From Siphonodentalium dalli (lineage: Eukaryota; Mollusca; Scaphopoda; Gadilida; Siphonodentaliidae), in contig CP136064.1 of NCBI GenBank assembly GCA_032622095.1, positions 184,060,209-184,124,208 on the forward strand: a stretch of DNA of 64,000 nucleotides, in the 5' to 3' direction. Position 1 is the stretch's first letter. Every line of letters begins with the position of its first letter. Of the stretch, positions 1 through 11,809 are shown piece by piece. The notes under the pieces are model-generated. The model worked only from the letters and a program-made list of their open reading frames with translations, was not told where the DNA came from and searched no databases. The position numbers and the translations under genes are program-made.

Positions 1-100
1 TTAACGCAAATGGTCGCGTATATATTCAAATTTAAGCGGACATGCAGAAGACATGCAGACAGACCCTACTCGTTCATATATATAGACAAAAAATTAACTG

Positions 101-985
101 TATGGGAGGTCAAATTCACATTTAATAATGAATTGCGCTTAAGCGCATATACCACATATCGCGCTGAAGCACACATATGGCATTTGCGCATAATTGAAAT
201 GAATTGCGCTTTTAAAAGTGCAATTAATTGCGATTAAGCGCTTATATAGTTGCTTGAGAGTAAGTGTAACTACCCATATAACCTAACTATTAGCATGACC
301 GGGTGTATCTGCATTTGGCTAAATTAAACTAAAGGTCCTCAATCCGATCAGAAAGACCCATATTATAAAGATACAACAACAACAACAACAATATTTCTTC
401 AAAATAAGCTTTAGTTATCAGAATCGATTAACTGCAAAAAATAATGCTGACCACTGTCAACTATGGTATCAAATTTCCCAAAAACGTGTGATTTATAAAC
501 ATTTTGTTCAACAAAATATGGCCGTATAATTACTAAAGTATCACGAAATTTTACCGTATTACCACTTGTTTTAGAGTTATCCATCTTCATCCGCAATTTT
601 GACCGAAACCACCCTTTTCACGGCGTGTTTCTGGGCAGCAATCAATTGAAATAACAAACTTCAATAACCGATATCTGATCACACTTGAGCTTTGATGGGT
701 TGGTTCCTCGACTCGACTAAAACAGAAGGTAATACTGTCGCGAGTCACCCATTTTGATAAAGAATTTAGGCTAGTTCACAATCCCAACTATCCAAAGCAA
801 TGAAAACAAGGAGGTGATATGTCAATATGAGTTCAGGTTTAGTTATAGATACACCTATTTATTCACCAGGAGTACATATTTACATACAGTATAACCATGA
901 ATTGCGCTTAATCGCAAATAATTATGCTTAAGTGCTATTGCTCAACTGCAATTAATTATGAAATGTGAATTTGGCCTCTCATAGA
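101..985. repeat. Inverted-repeat-bounded AT-rich element
   Basis: Two arms face each other. One, at about 101-240, has a GGTCAAATTCACATTTAATA-type end and repeated GAATTGCGCTTAAGCGC-like words. The other, at about 890-985, carries the same words in reverse complement (AAATGTGAATTTGGCCTC). Between them lies a copy of a dispersed MITE family (about 331-720). The words GCGCTTAA / TTAAGCGC recur several times and are self-complementary. No coding potential is seen. This looks like a foldback or MITE-type element with a nested insertion; ends are approximate. Confidence 0.45.
331..720 (+). mobile_element. MITE family 2 copy (degenerate)
   Basis: This copy is related to the better preserved one at 60958-61414. 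It starts with AAAGGTCCTCAATCCGATCA, then an AAC microsatellite, then words shared by all copies: TTATCAGAATCGA, ATAATGCTGACCACTGTCAA, GAGTTATCCATCTTCATCCG and GGTTCCTCGACTCGA. It is nested inside the inverted-repeat element around it. No open frame of note. Confidence 0.5.
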
Positions 986-1260
986 AATGGAAATAAACAT
1001 CTGCATATTTGATGGCGATGCTTATAATATGTAATATTAGCGAAAATTCTCCGAAATATGGGTGGGTGCCTGTAGTTTAAAACATAAAAATAAAGGGGTG
1101 TATATATACCCGAAAAATGTAGTTAAAACTTTATACAATCGTAATCAAAACTCGGGTGGTGGGTCCCGAAAGTGGCCATAATGAAAAAGAACAGCCATGG
1201 GTCCAGATTTCACGCTATATACTGGCTGAAATATCAAACTATTGGAAAATACATCTACAC

Positions 1261-1374
1261 CTCCCACCATCAAAACAATCCTGTTGGTACGGCCTTGGTC
1301 ATGGAGGGCATTGTAATATTCTTGTTCTAACAATATTTCCATAAATGATTCTTTGGTTAATGACCTTACACGAT
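1261..1374 (-). CDS. Possible isolated exon, unknown protein (weak)
   Basis: On the minus strand a TTCGTTCAG acceptor precedes an open segment reading about RVRSLTKESFMEILLEQEYY, followed by NALHDQGRTNRIVLMVG. It ends at a GGAG|GTGTAG donor. Length is 114 nt, entering and leaving in phase 1. The amino-acid composition looks protein-like (charged, helical) rather than random. I do not recognise it, no partner exon was found in the window, and the donor is weak. It could equally be a chance open segment. Confidence 0.22.
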
Positions 1375-1399
1375 CTGAACGAATATATGAGAACAAATT

Positions 1400-3700
1400 G
1401 CAAACTGTACTCGGTAACTAAACTTGATCAGTATACTATAGTTGCAACAGAAAAGCAGTTGCCCAAAACGTGCCACTGTTAACGAAAGGCAGCCAACCAA
1501 CTAATCCATTTCGACTCTTGATTGAACAACAAAAACTGTCCGCCGGGTCTGGTGGATTGCAACTAAATTCCGGGGTGTACAGGACTAACCGGACAGTATT
1601 TTCGAGGTGGGTACCTGCATCAAAAGATGAAATTTGGAATTTTGAGACAGTCCGTGAAAATACTCAAAATATGAATTTGTGGGGGGAAAACAGGCCTTTC
1701 GACCGGTATATAGGTTGTTGCGACAGCTGTCTGCGATGAATGTGAAAAGTATGATTTTCTGGGATATTTTGGGGAAGAAATCGTCTCGCGGCGATGATTA
1801 AATGACATTTTTTCCGCGATCGAACAATGACAACTGACTTAAATTGATCGTAGGTGCCCGAACATTAGCGAAGAAATATTCACTCACCTTCAGTTGGTCA
1901 GATATGCTATCCAAGCGTTTATTTTCCCCAAAAAAACGTCAAAAAATGTCAACAAATATTTGTCGACAGATATTTCTCCACCTCGAAATCTACGACTTCC
2001 GGTTTTGGTTCGTGTCCGTTGATCCACTGTGATACCGAGGCTTGGAATCTCCAAGTAAATACAAAGAAAACGAAAATGTTAATTTAAAAAAACCAATTGT
2101 CGAAGAACTTAGGCCAAAAAAGAAAGATTGTATGTTTCCGATAACGGAGTGAACAAATTAGGGTAGGTAGGTAGGGGAAAAAAATTTAATTTTATTTTGA
2201 TATTTTTTATCCAGCTGCAGAACTATTGAATTACCTCGACCGAAGTGACATAAAATGCCAACTTGTGTTGTGGGGAAAGTATTACTTGATAAACGCAGTG
2301 GAAATAGACATTAAGATTGATGAAAGATCAAACTTACTTCATGTGAAGTATGTTATTTATTATTCACATATCACATTTTCATAAATTTGGCTATAAAATT
2401 TGGTACGAAATTGATGTCACTAACTTTTATAAGAATTTTACCCATAATACCGCCATTATACCTTACTTGTATTGTGACGACTACATCCCATTGTCGGGAG
2501 GTAGCCAGACGTACACCCAACCTAGCATGCCTGGTTTTTGGAAACAGTATAGCTGTACCCCTAACATATGTGGTGATAACCTCTATACATGTATATATAC
2601 AGATACACACACCATGTCTGTTGATAGGGCTCCTACCGGTACTCTCGGGCTCCAAATAAAAGTGCAATTGTTTGATTCTATGGTGGTGAAGTTTGGTGTT
2701 TCGAGAAAACTCAAATATTGGAGGCTGGCCAATCATCTTAAATTCTGCAAAATTATCGCAACAATGAAATCTAGCGCACCAAACTACATGATCTATATAT
2801 GTATAATTGGGGAGATATCCGGTAATGATCGAAATAAAGTGAGCCATATAAAATTGCCAAAACTATAGGATCACACGAATGATCAGAATTAGCTAATAAT
2901 AGATTCATTCTACTCCGGTATCTCAATGATAGTGATGCCATACTATAAAACAAGATTAAATGGATTTATCAAAGAAACGCTCCGCAAGTAAATATGGAAA
3001 GTGCGTGGCAGAATCAGTCACCACTAATCTATATACCGAAGTATTACTGGGAAAATCCTATAACAGAAATAAATTCTACATATTGTTGTCACTGCTAAAT
3101 ATATATTGCTAAAAAGTATATTGAAAATAATGAGCATTTTTCTTAAAATTATAGCGTTTAAAAATTTACCATGACGCAAGTATTATATATTATATTACAT
3201 GCATAATATAAAATAAATATTGTATGACTTGTATATACCATTTAAGAAAAAAAAACATATTCCTGAATATATTAAGTTTTATTTGCCTTTATTATTAATA
3301 CCATATAATATGATAGAAGAATTTATTGATGTACATACATATTATGTATTGTTTGTATATATGTATAATTGTATATACGTTGTAGCACTTCAATGTTGAC
3401 TTTGCAAATAAACAATTCAATTAAATTCAGTTGTAACCCATAGACCACATGTATTAGGTCAACTATCTCCGTTATAATAAGTTACATCGAGTTTGGAAAT
3501 TTGCCCATACAATATTCAAACTGTTGTGGGGTGATTCCTTTTATTGCGCTCGCGTACTATACGAGTAATGAAATTACAATGGGCAATGAATGGAATGTCA
3601 GATCGGACGTAAATTCAGCGTAAGTATTCGGAGTACCCTGGCTACCGCCGCTACACCTACGGTCGAGGAGGTGTAATTTCTATAATATTGTTATATAGCA
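1400..3700. other. Gene-free stretch, no structure recognised
   Basis: AT-rich sequence. Open frames here (for example the overlapping plus and minus frames at 2350-2868) have compositions and overlaps typical of chance. No splice-consistent exon, RNA gene or long inverted repeat was recognised. Confidence 0.5.
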
Positions 3701-4399
3701 ACGTGAATTTTTTTTACTTATTCCTTATTTGCAAAATGTCGGAATAAAATAATTTTACTGTGTTCCCGTGGTCATTTGCCACATTTCCCCAAAAAAATCG
3801 GACAGAGCACAGGTTGGACACTTTTTCGGACCACTTTTACGAACTCGACCCAAAATATTTTGACCCAAAATTTTCCGCCCAGCTCAGCCCAGCTGGCCAC
3901 TTGAGAATTTGGCGTCATTTGCCAAATTTTCCCCAAAAAATCGGACCGAGCACAGGTAACTGTGTTCCCGTGGTCATTTGCCACATTTCCCCAAAAAAAT
4001 CGGACAGAGCACAGGTTGGACACTTTTTCGGACCACTTTTACGAACTCGACCCAAAATATTTTCGATCCAAAATTTTCCGCCCAGCTGGCCACTTGAGAA
4101 TTTGGACCCGTTGGGGCCATTTTCCCTTAATTTTTTAGACTTTTTTATTTCCAACTTTTCGACCCAAATTATTTCGGCCCAAATTTGTTACTAAGTATGT
4201 TCCCGTGGTCATTTGCCACATTTTCCCCAAAAAATCGGACCGAGCACAGGTTCGACACTTTTTCGGACCACTTTTACGAACTCTACCCAAAACATTTTCG
4301 GCCCAAAATGTTCCGCCCAACTGGCCACTTACAAATTTGGCGCCATTTGCCACACTTTCCGACATTTTGCGAATAAGGAATAAGTAACAAAATTCACGT
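3701..4399. mobile_element. TIR element filled by a ~200-bp minisatellite
   Basis: The ends are inverted repeats of about 42 bp: left ACGTGAATTTTTTTTACTTA..., right the reverse complement ...AATAAGTAACAAAATTCACGT. Both carry TATTCCTTATT and ATTTTGC...GTCGG-type words. The interior is about three tandem copies (from 3765, 3970 and 4200) of a ~200-bp unit containing AAAAAATCGGACMGAGCACAGGTT, written here in part, and TTTTCGGACCACTTTTACGA. Open frames in this block come from the repeat and are not genes. No clear target duplication was seen. Confidence 0.7.
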
Positions 4400-4958
4400 C
4401 ACTTTCCGCGAAAACATTGGTTGTCAACTGAGAAAGCACATGGAAAATATTTATGTGATGGACTAAATGAATTTAATTTTTAATAATCTGTCATAAATAT
4501 GTAATATATCATTCAGAAATATAAGATTCAATTGAATGACAGTTAAAATTATTTATCCAAAGTTTTAGATACTTAGTGTCCAGGTTGTTCTAAAAATTAG
4601 GTATTTTGCTTGTTCCATAAAAGTCAAAATTCTCCTTAGATTCATTGTGAATATCAGATATTTTTGCTCATTTACTTAAGCCAACCTACCTTCCCATAAT
4701 TTGTTTCAGCTCGTTAGCGGAAACAAACGTATTTTTTTGTTAGGCCTTATCAATGATCAAAACATATTTTCTTTATATAAAACTTTACCAAATATTCGAT
4801 AGTACTTTACTATAGTTAGAATTAAAGAATACTATATTTATTATAATAATATAATTAGAACGTATTTTAAAAACTATTCCAGTCTTCTGTTCGCATGCAG
4901 TGAATGCGCGCCGTCGGGATATCGCGCGTATACGCACGATCGCGTCAAACCACATGCG

Positions 4959-5080
4959 CTTGGAACTTGATTTATAACTGCTTTAAATTTATTTGGCCCA
5001 GCCTTATAAGAAAACACAATAGGCTGGGCCAAATAATTGCCAATTAACCTAATTAATGCAGTTATTGATAAAGTTCCAAG
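4959..5080. repeat. Imperfect hairpin
   Basis: The left arm begins CTTGGAACTTGATTTATAAC and runs into TTATTTGGCCCAGCC. The right arm is its reverse complement, GGCTGGGCCAAATAA ... GATAAAGTTCCAAG. The loop is about 15 bp. A structural repeat, likely a foldback/MITE remnant. Confidence 0.7.
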
Positions 5081-5109
5081 CTCCTGTGGTCGAACTGAAT
5101 AGCCTGCGT

Positions 5110-6330
5110 ATGGCACTGTTCAATGAGCACAAAAATTAAATTAAAAAAAGGGAGAAATCAGGGGAAAACCCACCATATACCTAAAATAGATCAAGGGAAA
5201 TTACCATCGTCAAGGATTCTTTCTGCATAATTATCTAATTAACATAAATTCATCAATAATGAATATCATACGCGCTAAAGGTGTGTGTATCGAGGTAACA
5301 TATATCGCTCAAATTATTGCTTGACAATGCATATTTAATTTATGTCAATATTATATTATTTTACCTGTGTGTTTCGCATAAACGTTTGTTTACGTTTGCA
5401 GACAAGTTTGTTTACACGCCAGACAGAACACGCGTGAATCGCCCAACCATTTCATCTAAAGAACTCGGAGAGACAGAATCATTTATTTCCATCGTTTATA
5501 TACCAGCCAGAAATCAATGCAGCCAATGAAAATTTACCATTGGCCGTCTAGTGGAAAAAATAAACAAAAAGATAACTCTTTGCTCACTCTATACAAGTGG
5601 TTGGGTTATTCCTCTTATATTATGCCAACATGTTATTTGACGGTTCATGATCAACCACGAGTCTATCACGCACTATATTCATGGGCTTCACATTGTGTGA
5701 GCGAGAAATCCGTGGAGTGGTCGCTGTCTTGATCAGTCAATACAGAAAAGCTGTCGCGGTTAATTTTGAATACGACAGACTTCGCTCATTGAAAATTATC
5801 AAGCATATCCACATTGCGACACACTTCATACATCGAGTCATCGTCTATGGAATAGTTAGGGCCAACTTTAATCGTCAATTCCTCGGTTGTGATGCACCTG
5901 ATATGTCAGCTGCGAGTTTTGAGCAGCATTAATTTCAGGGAAAAAAACACCATAGTCAATAATGCAAAAGTGTTTACAGAAGTCGCATGATTGTTTCGAT
6001 CCAGTTTCTTTGAAGCCGACGACAATAACCATCGTCAGCTTTAAATTGTAACTAAGGACGGTAGTAAATACAAATTGTCTCGATATTATTCAGTCTAAAT
6101 TCGCCCTGACGTGTATTGATAATGATTCATGATTTTTGTCAACATTAATTGTCTCAAAAATAAGATACCCAAAGCTATAGGTTGACGGTTTTCGTGGTAT
6201 ACCAGGACAATGCACGTATGTATGTAGCTCGCATTTTTTATATGGCTGTGCACGACTTTCATATAGGCCGATACACTGACTAAATGTTTCATTGCCTATC
6301 AAGTAATTCAACGTCATAATTATGCTTGTA
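5110..6330. other. Gene-poor stretch with short chance frames
   Basis: Three short plus-strand frames (5317-5529, 5517-5732, 5681-5932) follow one another. None has a recognisable domain, a supporting splice pair or a conserved motif, so I do not call them genes. No RNA gene recognised. Confidence 0.4.
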
Positions 6331-6337
6331 TCGGAAA

Positions 6338-6826
6338 TTAAAGGTACTCAACCCGTAAAGAGGGTCCCCATCTCAACAGATTCCAACAACAACAATCCGA
6401 TCAGAGGGTCCTATATTACTATTTCTTTGGCTTTGGGGGTAAAAAATATTTGATTCGAGTCGAAGAACCCATCAAACAAAGCTCAGAGTTATTAGATATT
6501 GATTTTTGAAAATTCTTATGTTCTCGAGATGAGTACCAATAACTGCCGTCAATTTGGTAACATGCTCGAGATTTTACGCCAAAATTATATTCAAACAGAC
6601 AAGGATGGATAACTCTATGATCAAGTTGGTAATAACAACGAATTTTTTTACTGTCTTCTGGGCCAGAAACAATTCCCGATAATGAAAAATAATAGATTTC
6701 TAAAATCGATATCTAACAAATCTGAGCTTTGATGGGTGACTTCCTCGACTCGAATCAAATATTTTTGACCCCCGAAGCCATTGAAATAGTAATTGAGAGG
6801 AGTTTTATCGGGTTGAGTACCTTTAA
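6338..6826. mobile_element. TTAA-flanked MITE, family 1, copy 1
   Basis: It is bounded by TTAA at both ends with inverted termini: TTAAAGGTACTCAACCCG on the left and CGGGTTGAGTACCTTTAA on the right. About 489 bp, no coding capacity. A second copy sits at 10953-11430 with the same ends and interior (AGAGGGTCCCCATCTCAACA, GATTCGAGTCGA). TTAA target sites are characteristic of the piggyBac superfamily; that family assignment is inference from the target site only. Confidence 0.8.
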
Positions 6827-7419
6827 CCACGTTTTGGCTCATACAAGAATAACAGTATTCTGTAGTTGATTTATATAGTTGCAGTTTGCCATGCACTCAT
6901 GTGGTTTAGAAGTGCAATGAACGAGATTCAATATGGTCACAATGAATTTACCACGAGAAGATAGGCCCATACAGAGAAGATTGATTTATTTTAAAAATAT
7001 TGTTTTTTACCTTGAATTTACCTTGAATCTTCGGCCGAATAAAGCGGTATGCTTGTATGGCCTCTTCGTTAATTCCTCAACCGTTTCGTATATGTAAACT
7101 ATCAATGGTGTTTGTAGCATTATTAAAATCACAGTATTTACAGCCATTAAAAACATTGTATTTTAGTTAAATTTAAAATGGAACTTGTTTTCTCTTCCTC
7201 TCCAGGAGTTTTGGTTTTGTTTTTTGTGTGTCACAGTAAAGTAATGTAAAGTGAGTATGCCGTATCGCGTGGGTGTAGGCCCTATGCATTATGCAGGGAA
7301 AACAGATGGGTAGCGATCACTATGACAAGTTATTTACTCTCAGTCGGAATGTAACGCAAACACACAGCATTTGACGTTCGTCTACTTGGAGACACCCTGG
7401 ACAACATGACGTTTTTCAG

Positions 7420-7521
7420 ACAATCACGACGCATTTGTCATAGATCAAAGTACACGGCTCATATGGCGAACAGGACACACTAGGAACATACAAGAGGACA
7501 TTGAGCATGAGGGGCTTACAG
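7420..7521 (+). CDS. Possible exon of the CaaX-ending gene (unknown protein)
   Basis: A pyrimidine-rich GTTTTTCAG acceptor is followed by 102 open nt ending at ACAG|GTATAA. Translated in phase 1 it reads NHDAFVIDQSTRLIWRTGHT then RNIQEDIEHEGLT. This composition looks coding, and the segment lies on the same strand 1.4 kb upstream of the next supported exon (8923). It leaves in phase 1 while that exon enters in phase 0, so at least one further exon would have to lie between them. I do not recognise the protein. Confidence 0.35.
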
Positions 7522-7579
7522 GTATAATCGAATTAATTAACGGACATTATATTCAGTTCTTTGTAACTATATATTTGAA

Positions 7580-8240
7580 TTAAAGGGGTACCCGGTACTG
7601 TACACAAAGATAGGCGTTTTTTTTATTTACTCCCATTGAAATAACTTTCAAGTTAGATTGTGTTCGTGTTATATGAGTTTCGTATACACCTAATTTAGCG
7701 AAGAAAATATTGATCTTGGAAACAAAAATATTACGATTTCAAACTACGCGCCATGTTTTTGACCTTCACCTGAGAAGACGCAGGTCGCAGGAAGTACCGG
7801 AAGTTCATTGCTCACAGCTTCGATTGATGCATTCAATCTCTTCCATCGAACAATCTCACTCCCTATAAAATACTTGACACTTTATGACTCTTGTTTCTTT
7901 CTCCTTTTTTTCCGAATCGGTTATAACGGGCCCTCTTTTTGCAGGTAGCATGTTTTGTTTGCAACTCAAATAATGTTCGCGAACGGCCGTCGATAAAAGA
8001 CACGCAACATATGCGATTTCAAGAACGGTAACTCGTAATGGCATAATTCTCCATTTTATGACTCCAGCCATAAATGAATTTATATTAAATAATTCAATTT
8101 AACTTTTACGATAGCCTGTTAACCGGAACATTTTCAGTAGACATCGTCGACTCAAATTAGTTATTTTATAATATAATATTCATATTAGATCGCTATTGTC
8201 ACCGGGAATTTATTGAAATTGGGGTACAGTACCCCTTTAA
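7580..8240. mobile_element. TTAA-flanked MITE (GGGGTAC termini)
   Basis: The left end is TTAAAGGGGTACCCGGTACT and the right end GGGTACAGTACCCCTTTAA, inverted and both flanked by TTAA. About 661 bp. The minus-strand frame at 7856-8071 inside it has no recognisable domain and is not called a gene. Terminal architecture resembles the other TTAA-flanked elements in the window, but the sequence is a different family. Confidence 0.65.
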
Positions 8241-8922
8241 TACACGATATTTTAGTAATAGTTGTGAGACACTATGGCAAAGCCAATCACCTCCATTATG
8301 TCATCAACGTGCATTATACTGAGTCTAACGTCCCTCTGGAATCCGGCTTAAATCAAGTTGGAAATTTCATGCCCGACTCAACATGAGATGGAAATTTCAC
8401 ACCAAGAATAAGTTGAAATTGTTTTCGTAGTTTGATTTTTTCAACAATTTATTAGTTGTGATTTTGTTGTTTTTAGACCAACATTTGCATATTTTTCCGA
8501 CACTTGGAAAGGTTGAGGCCAGTCTAGATGCTAAATCAGATCTGATCGGCCGACGTGCATGTCTTGGTTCCTACCCCGTGGCCAGTCAAAAAGTTTTAAT
8601 CAATTTAAGAAAAACACTTCTGGAGTTAGGCCGCTCGATGTTAGGATTTTGCAATTTTCAGGTAGACCTAAATTTTTTCGGGTGCGGTTGGAAATACCAA
8701 CGAAGACCGTCTAGCTACCACGTCCGTGCAACAGGCTCAGTTGTTGTGTAGAAAAATATTACGAAAAGTGGATTACTCGATCGTGACATAAACTTGTTGA
8801 CTATAGTGTCTTTGACTTATAATTATTGATTATAGCTCCGAATATCATCACAAAAAAAGAGACCTCATGCAGTGTTAACATTTTCATCGGCAAATTTCAT
8901 TTTAATTGTAATCTATGTCCAG

Positions 8923-9547
8923 GGAAAGTTCAGAAACCTGTTCGGTGGTCGGCGGAAAACGAAGAAATCTCCATCACCAAAACTGACACGACGACGAAGC
9001 ACGCCGGATAAAGTGAAAGGAAGATTATCACCCGACACCAGATCCAGCTCAGAAGAGACGAGACAAACGGAAGGAATCAAAGCTGAGAAATCGGACAGAC
9101 TGACACCAGAACACATACATGGGACAGTGACACCTATACACGAGCCATTAGAACGTGGACAAGTGGCGACAAAAGAAAACCAGATAGCAGAGCTTGATTT
9201 TTTGAGAGCAAAAGAAACGGCAACCTCTTCACAAAGCAAACGTGAAGCAGTCATAGATGACATACATGTAAGATCGTCAGGAAACTTTACTGTTGACTCA
9301 CCGAATAATACAGAAGAAACACAAGTAGAGGAGATTTCCATAATTCCCTCACCAGATCCGCAGACGTGTTATGCCGGCGACAAAATCCGAGATGGGACAA
9401 CCAGCCCAGCGATAGACATATGTACAGGAGAAATCCAGACACCAAAGCCTTTACCATGGGACGACATTCCTCTGCCAACATTCAATATAACTCCTGGGGC
9501 CAGCGGGGAAAACTTCTGTAGCTTCACCATCCCATTTCAGAATAAGG
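8923..9547 (+). CDS. Internal exon, basic Ser/Pro-rich protein (unknown)
   Basis: A TCTATGTCCAG acceptor opens a 625-nt frame beginning GKFRNLFGGRRKTKKSPSPK and ending ...TIPFQNK + 1 nt at an AAGG|GTGAGT donor. The N-terminal part is strongly basic with SP/TP sites. The middle is rich in S, T, E and K and probably disordered. The end holds PLPWDDIPLPTFNI and GENFCSFTIPF. Phase 1 at the donor fits the exon at 10847. No domain is recognised. GKFRNLFGG could lie near a protein N-terminus, but I found no convincing first exon. Confidence 0.75.
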
Positions 9548-9606
9548 GTGAGTTTATATGTGATACCAGTAATAATGTGTTTATCAGAAGTTATTCAGAA
9601 CCACCA

Positions 9607-10056
9607 ATATAAAACTAAGATGGCCCCATTGGTCCCCATATCATCAGATTCCAACAACATTTTTTGAAATGCCGCTTCAGTTATCAGAATCGAGTAATTG
9701 CCCAAAAATAGTGCTAACGACAGTCAACTATAGTATACAATTGCCCAAAACCTGTTATTTATCAACATTTTGTTCAACGAAATTTTGCCGGTTTGTCAAA
9801 TATCTGACAGAAAAAAAGCCACTTGGTTTTAGAGTTATCCATCTTCATCCACAATTTGGTCACAGAAAGTCTTCTCATTGACTGTTTACTGGGCGACGAA
9901 AAATTATCGGTGGAGAAAAAAAATAAATTTCAAACATCGATATCTGATCACTCTTAGCTTTGATGGGTGGGTTCCTTGACTCAAATATTTTTTACCCCCC
10001 AAGCCAAGGAAATGGTAATTTTTTGGCGAGTGTTAATTCGGATTATGCATCTTTAA
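9607..10056 (+). mobile_element. MITE family 2 copy in intron
   Basis: It begins just after the 8923-9547 exon with CCCCATATCATCAGATTCCA. It continues through TTATCAGAATCGAGTAATTG and GAGTTATCCATCTTCATCC and ends GGATTATGCATCTTTAA. This is the same family and orientation as the copies at 331 and 56198, and inverted relative to 33213 and 60958. No coding capacity. Confidence 0.7.
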
Positions 10057-10165
10057 CAGTCAGAAATAGAATGCATTGTTTGCAGGAACGGGCTATTAGG
10101 CAAATGTTTGGTTATGGAGGTGTATACACAATCCAAGATTTTTCTGAAGATTGAAAATAATCTAA

Positions 10166-10543
10166 TTAACCCTTTACCCAACAGAAGGGCCCTGTGCCAA
10201 TGCATTCTCTTATATATGCGAGTCGACCATAGGTCGCCTCGCATATATAAGAGAATGCATTGGCTTAACACATTAAAAATTATAAAATTGTTAAAGAATG
10301 TAAGAAAAAATGGTAAAAAGTGCTAATGCATTCTCTTATATATGCGAGGCGACCTATGGTCGACTCGCATATATAAGAGAATGCATTGGCACAGGGCATA
10401 ACTGTAACCATCACAATGTGGTCAATGAGCCGGTTCCAATGATATCTATATTTGTATGGTTTTATTGAGACAGACCCAAGATAATTTAGGCTGTTGCAGC
10501 TTTATTTGGCTGTTTTTGGCCGGTTTGTTGGGTAAAGGGTTAA
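10166..10543. mobile_element. TTAA-flanked foldback MITE with double hairpin
   Basis: The ends are TTAACCCTTTACCCAAC and GTTGGGTAAAGGGTTAA, perfect inverted 17-mers including TTAA. Inside are two hairpins, about 10198-10263 and 10324-10390. Each has arms ATGCATTCTCTTATATATGC / its complement around a GTCGACCATAGGTCGC-like loop. The second hairpin is the reverse complement of the first, so the element is a palindrome of palindromes. Related hairpins occur at 18061-18460. TTAA flanks suggest piggyBac-type mobilisation. Confidence 0.85.
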
Positions 10544-10846
10544 CATGCCAGTTGCGATAACTATATCTATGTGTCAGCACTAATAACATTCAACCACTGA
10601 TTCAAAGCATACTTGCTTCTATTTGATCACATGATCGTTTGGCCATTCTTTTGACAATTATCAAGTGAATATTCATGTCCAGGAATGACGCTTCAAGGAA
10701 TGGACATGATTACAAAAGGATTGAACAGTTGTTCCCAGTTGATAGTTTATTGTCGGTATATAATATGAACCTCCCCATCAGGATGTCATGACTGCATGAT
10801 GAATAAAGAACTACACTATAGTATGTCATCTTCTTTCAATATTAAG

Positions 10847-10933
10847 ATATCGAACTGAGAAGATCGGAGTCAGATGGTGCATTGAGGTCGGCTGGAAATA
10901 CACCAAGATCAAGCTCTCCAAGAGAATCAACTG
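10847..10933 (+). CDS. Internal exon 2 of the CaaX-ending gene
   Basis: An 87-nt exon between TTTCAATATTAAG and ACTG|GTATGC. The split codon from the previous exon (G + AT) gives Asp, followed by IELRRSESDGALRSAGNTPR and SSSPREST, leaving in phase 1. It continues the Ser/Arg/Pro-rich, low-complexity character of the preceding exon. A TTAA-flanked MITE (10953-11430) is inserted only 20 bp past its donor. No domain recognised. Confidence 0.65.
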
Positions 10934-10952
10934 GTATGCACATTGAGTATAT

Positions 10953-11430
10953 TTAAAGGTACTCAATCCGTAAAGAGGGTCCCCATCTCAACATATTCCA
11001 ACAACAACAATCCGATCAGAGGGTCCTATATCTTTCTATTTCTTTAGCTTTGGGGGTAAAAAATATTTGATTCGAGTCGAGGAACCCATCAAACAAAGCT
11101 CAGAGTTATTAGATATTGATTTTTGAAATTTGTTATTAACTCGAGATGAGTACTAATAACTGCCGTAATCTGCTCTGGATTTGTACTCCAAATCTATTCC
11201 AACAGACAAGGATGGATAACTCTAAAATCAAGTGGTAATTTTAACGCAATTTTGACTGAGTTCTGGGCCAGATAGTATTCCCGATAATGAAAATAATAGA
11301 TTTCTAAAATCGATATCTAACAAATCTGAGCTTTGATGGGTGACTTCCTCGACTCGAATCAAATATTTTTGACCCCCGAAGCCATTGAAATAGTAATTGA
11401 GAGGAGTTTTATCGGATTGAGTACCTTTAA
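10953..11430. mobile_element. TTAA-flanked MITE, family 1, copy 2
   Basis: The termini are TTAAAGGTACTCAATCCG and CGGATTGAGTACCTTTAA with TTAA at both ends; 478 bp. It is closely similar along its length to 6338-6826. It lies in the intron after the 10847-10933 exon, 20 bp from the splice donor. Confidence 0.85.
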
Positions 11431-11705
11431 AAGGGAAGATCCTGTTTGTGGTCTCAGGATAAATAAAACAGTATCATGCATCACTGGCAGGAGGGAGATT
11501 TGAGAATTTGTTCATGTTGGGGGTCGTTAATGACGGAAGTTAACATTGTTGTGAGTGGGTGAATCCATGCTGGATGCACTGAACAAAGACCTTCCACAGC
11601 CACATCCAGCTCTCATTACCCCCCCCCCCCCTCCCAACTTTAAAGATTAATGGCTAGTTACTACATTACTTTGAATCAATATTACTGATAGTTTTATCCT
11701 TACAG

Positions 11706-11809
11706 GATCTCGGACACCATCTCCCAGAAAAAATCCCAACAGAAGAAAGCAGAGAGAAATTCCATTGTTCAAACCGACATATTGTGCTGGTTCGTGTCTG
11801 CTATTATGA
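11706..11809 (+). CDS. Terminal exon with CaaX-like C-terminus (unknown protein)
   Basis: The acceptor TTTTATCCTTACAG is strong. The split codon G + GA gives Gly, then SRTPSPRKNPNRRKQREIPL, FKPTYCAGSCLLL and a TGA stop at 11807-11809. Phases agree with the exons at 8923 and 10847. The last four residues, C-L-L-L, fit the CaaX prenylation rule; leucine at X favours geranylgeranyltransferase I in known substrates. A basic stretch and an extra upstream Cys would fit a membrane-targeted protein, which is inference. An alternative donor (GCTG|GTTCGT) lies inside the exon, so the tail might be alternatively spliced. Confidence 0.65.

Noticed and set aside
2350-2868. 172-codon plus frame and 158-codon minus frame overlapping each other
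   Set aside because: Both strands are open over the same bases, neither has a recognisable motif or splice context, and composition is not protein-like.
3760-4365. Open frames on both strands with PHFPKKIGPS-like repeats
   Set aside because: They arise from the ~200-bp minisatellite, repeat in several frames, and have no start/stop conservation.
7856-8071. 71-codon minus frame starting MAGVIKWRIMPLRVTVLEIA
   Set aside because: Lies within a TTAA-flanked MITE; no partner exon, domain or promoter.
8458-8751. 97-codon plus frame upstream of the CaaX-ending gene
   Set aside because: No acceptor and donor in suitable phase to join 7521 and 8923; composition looks random.
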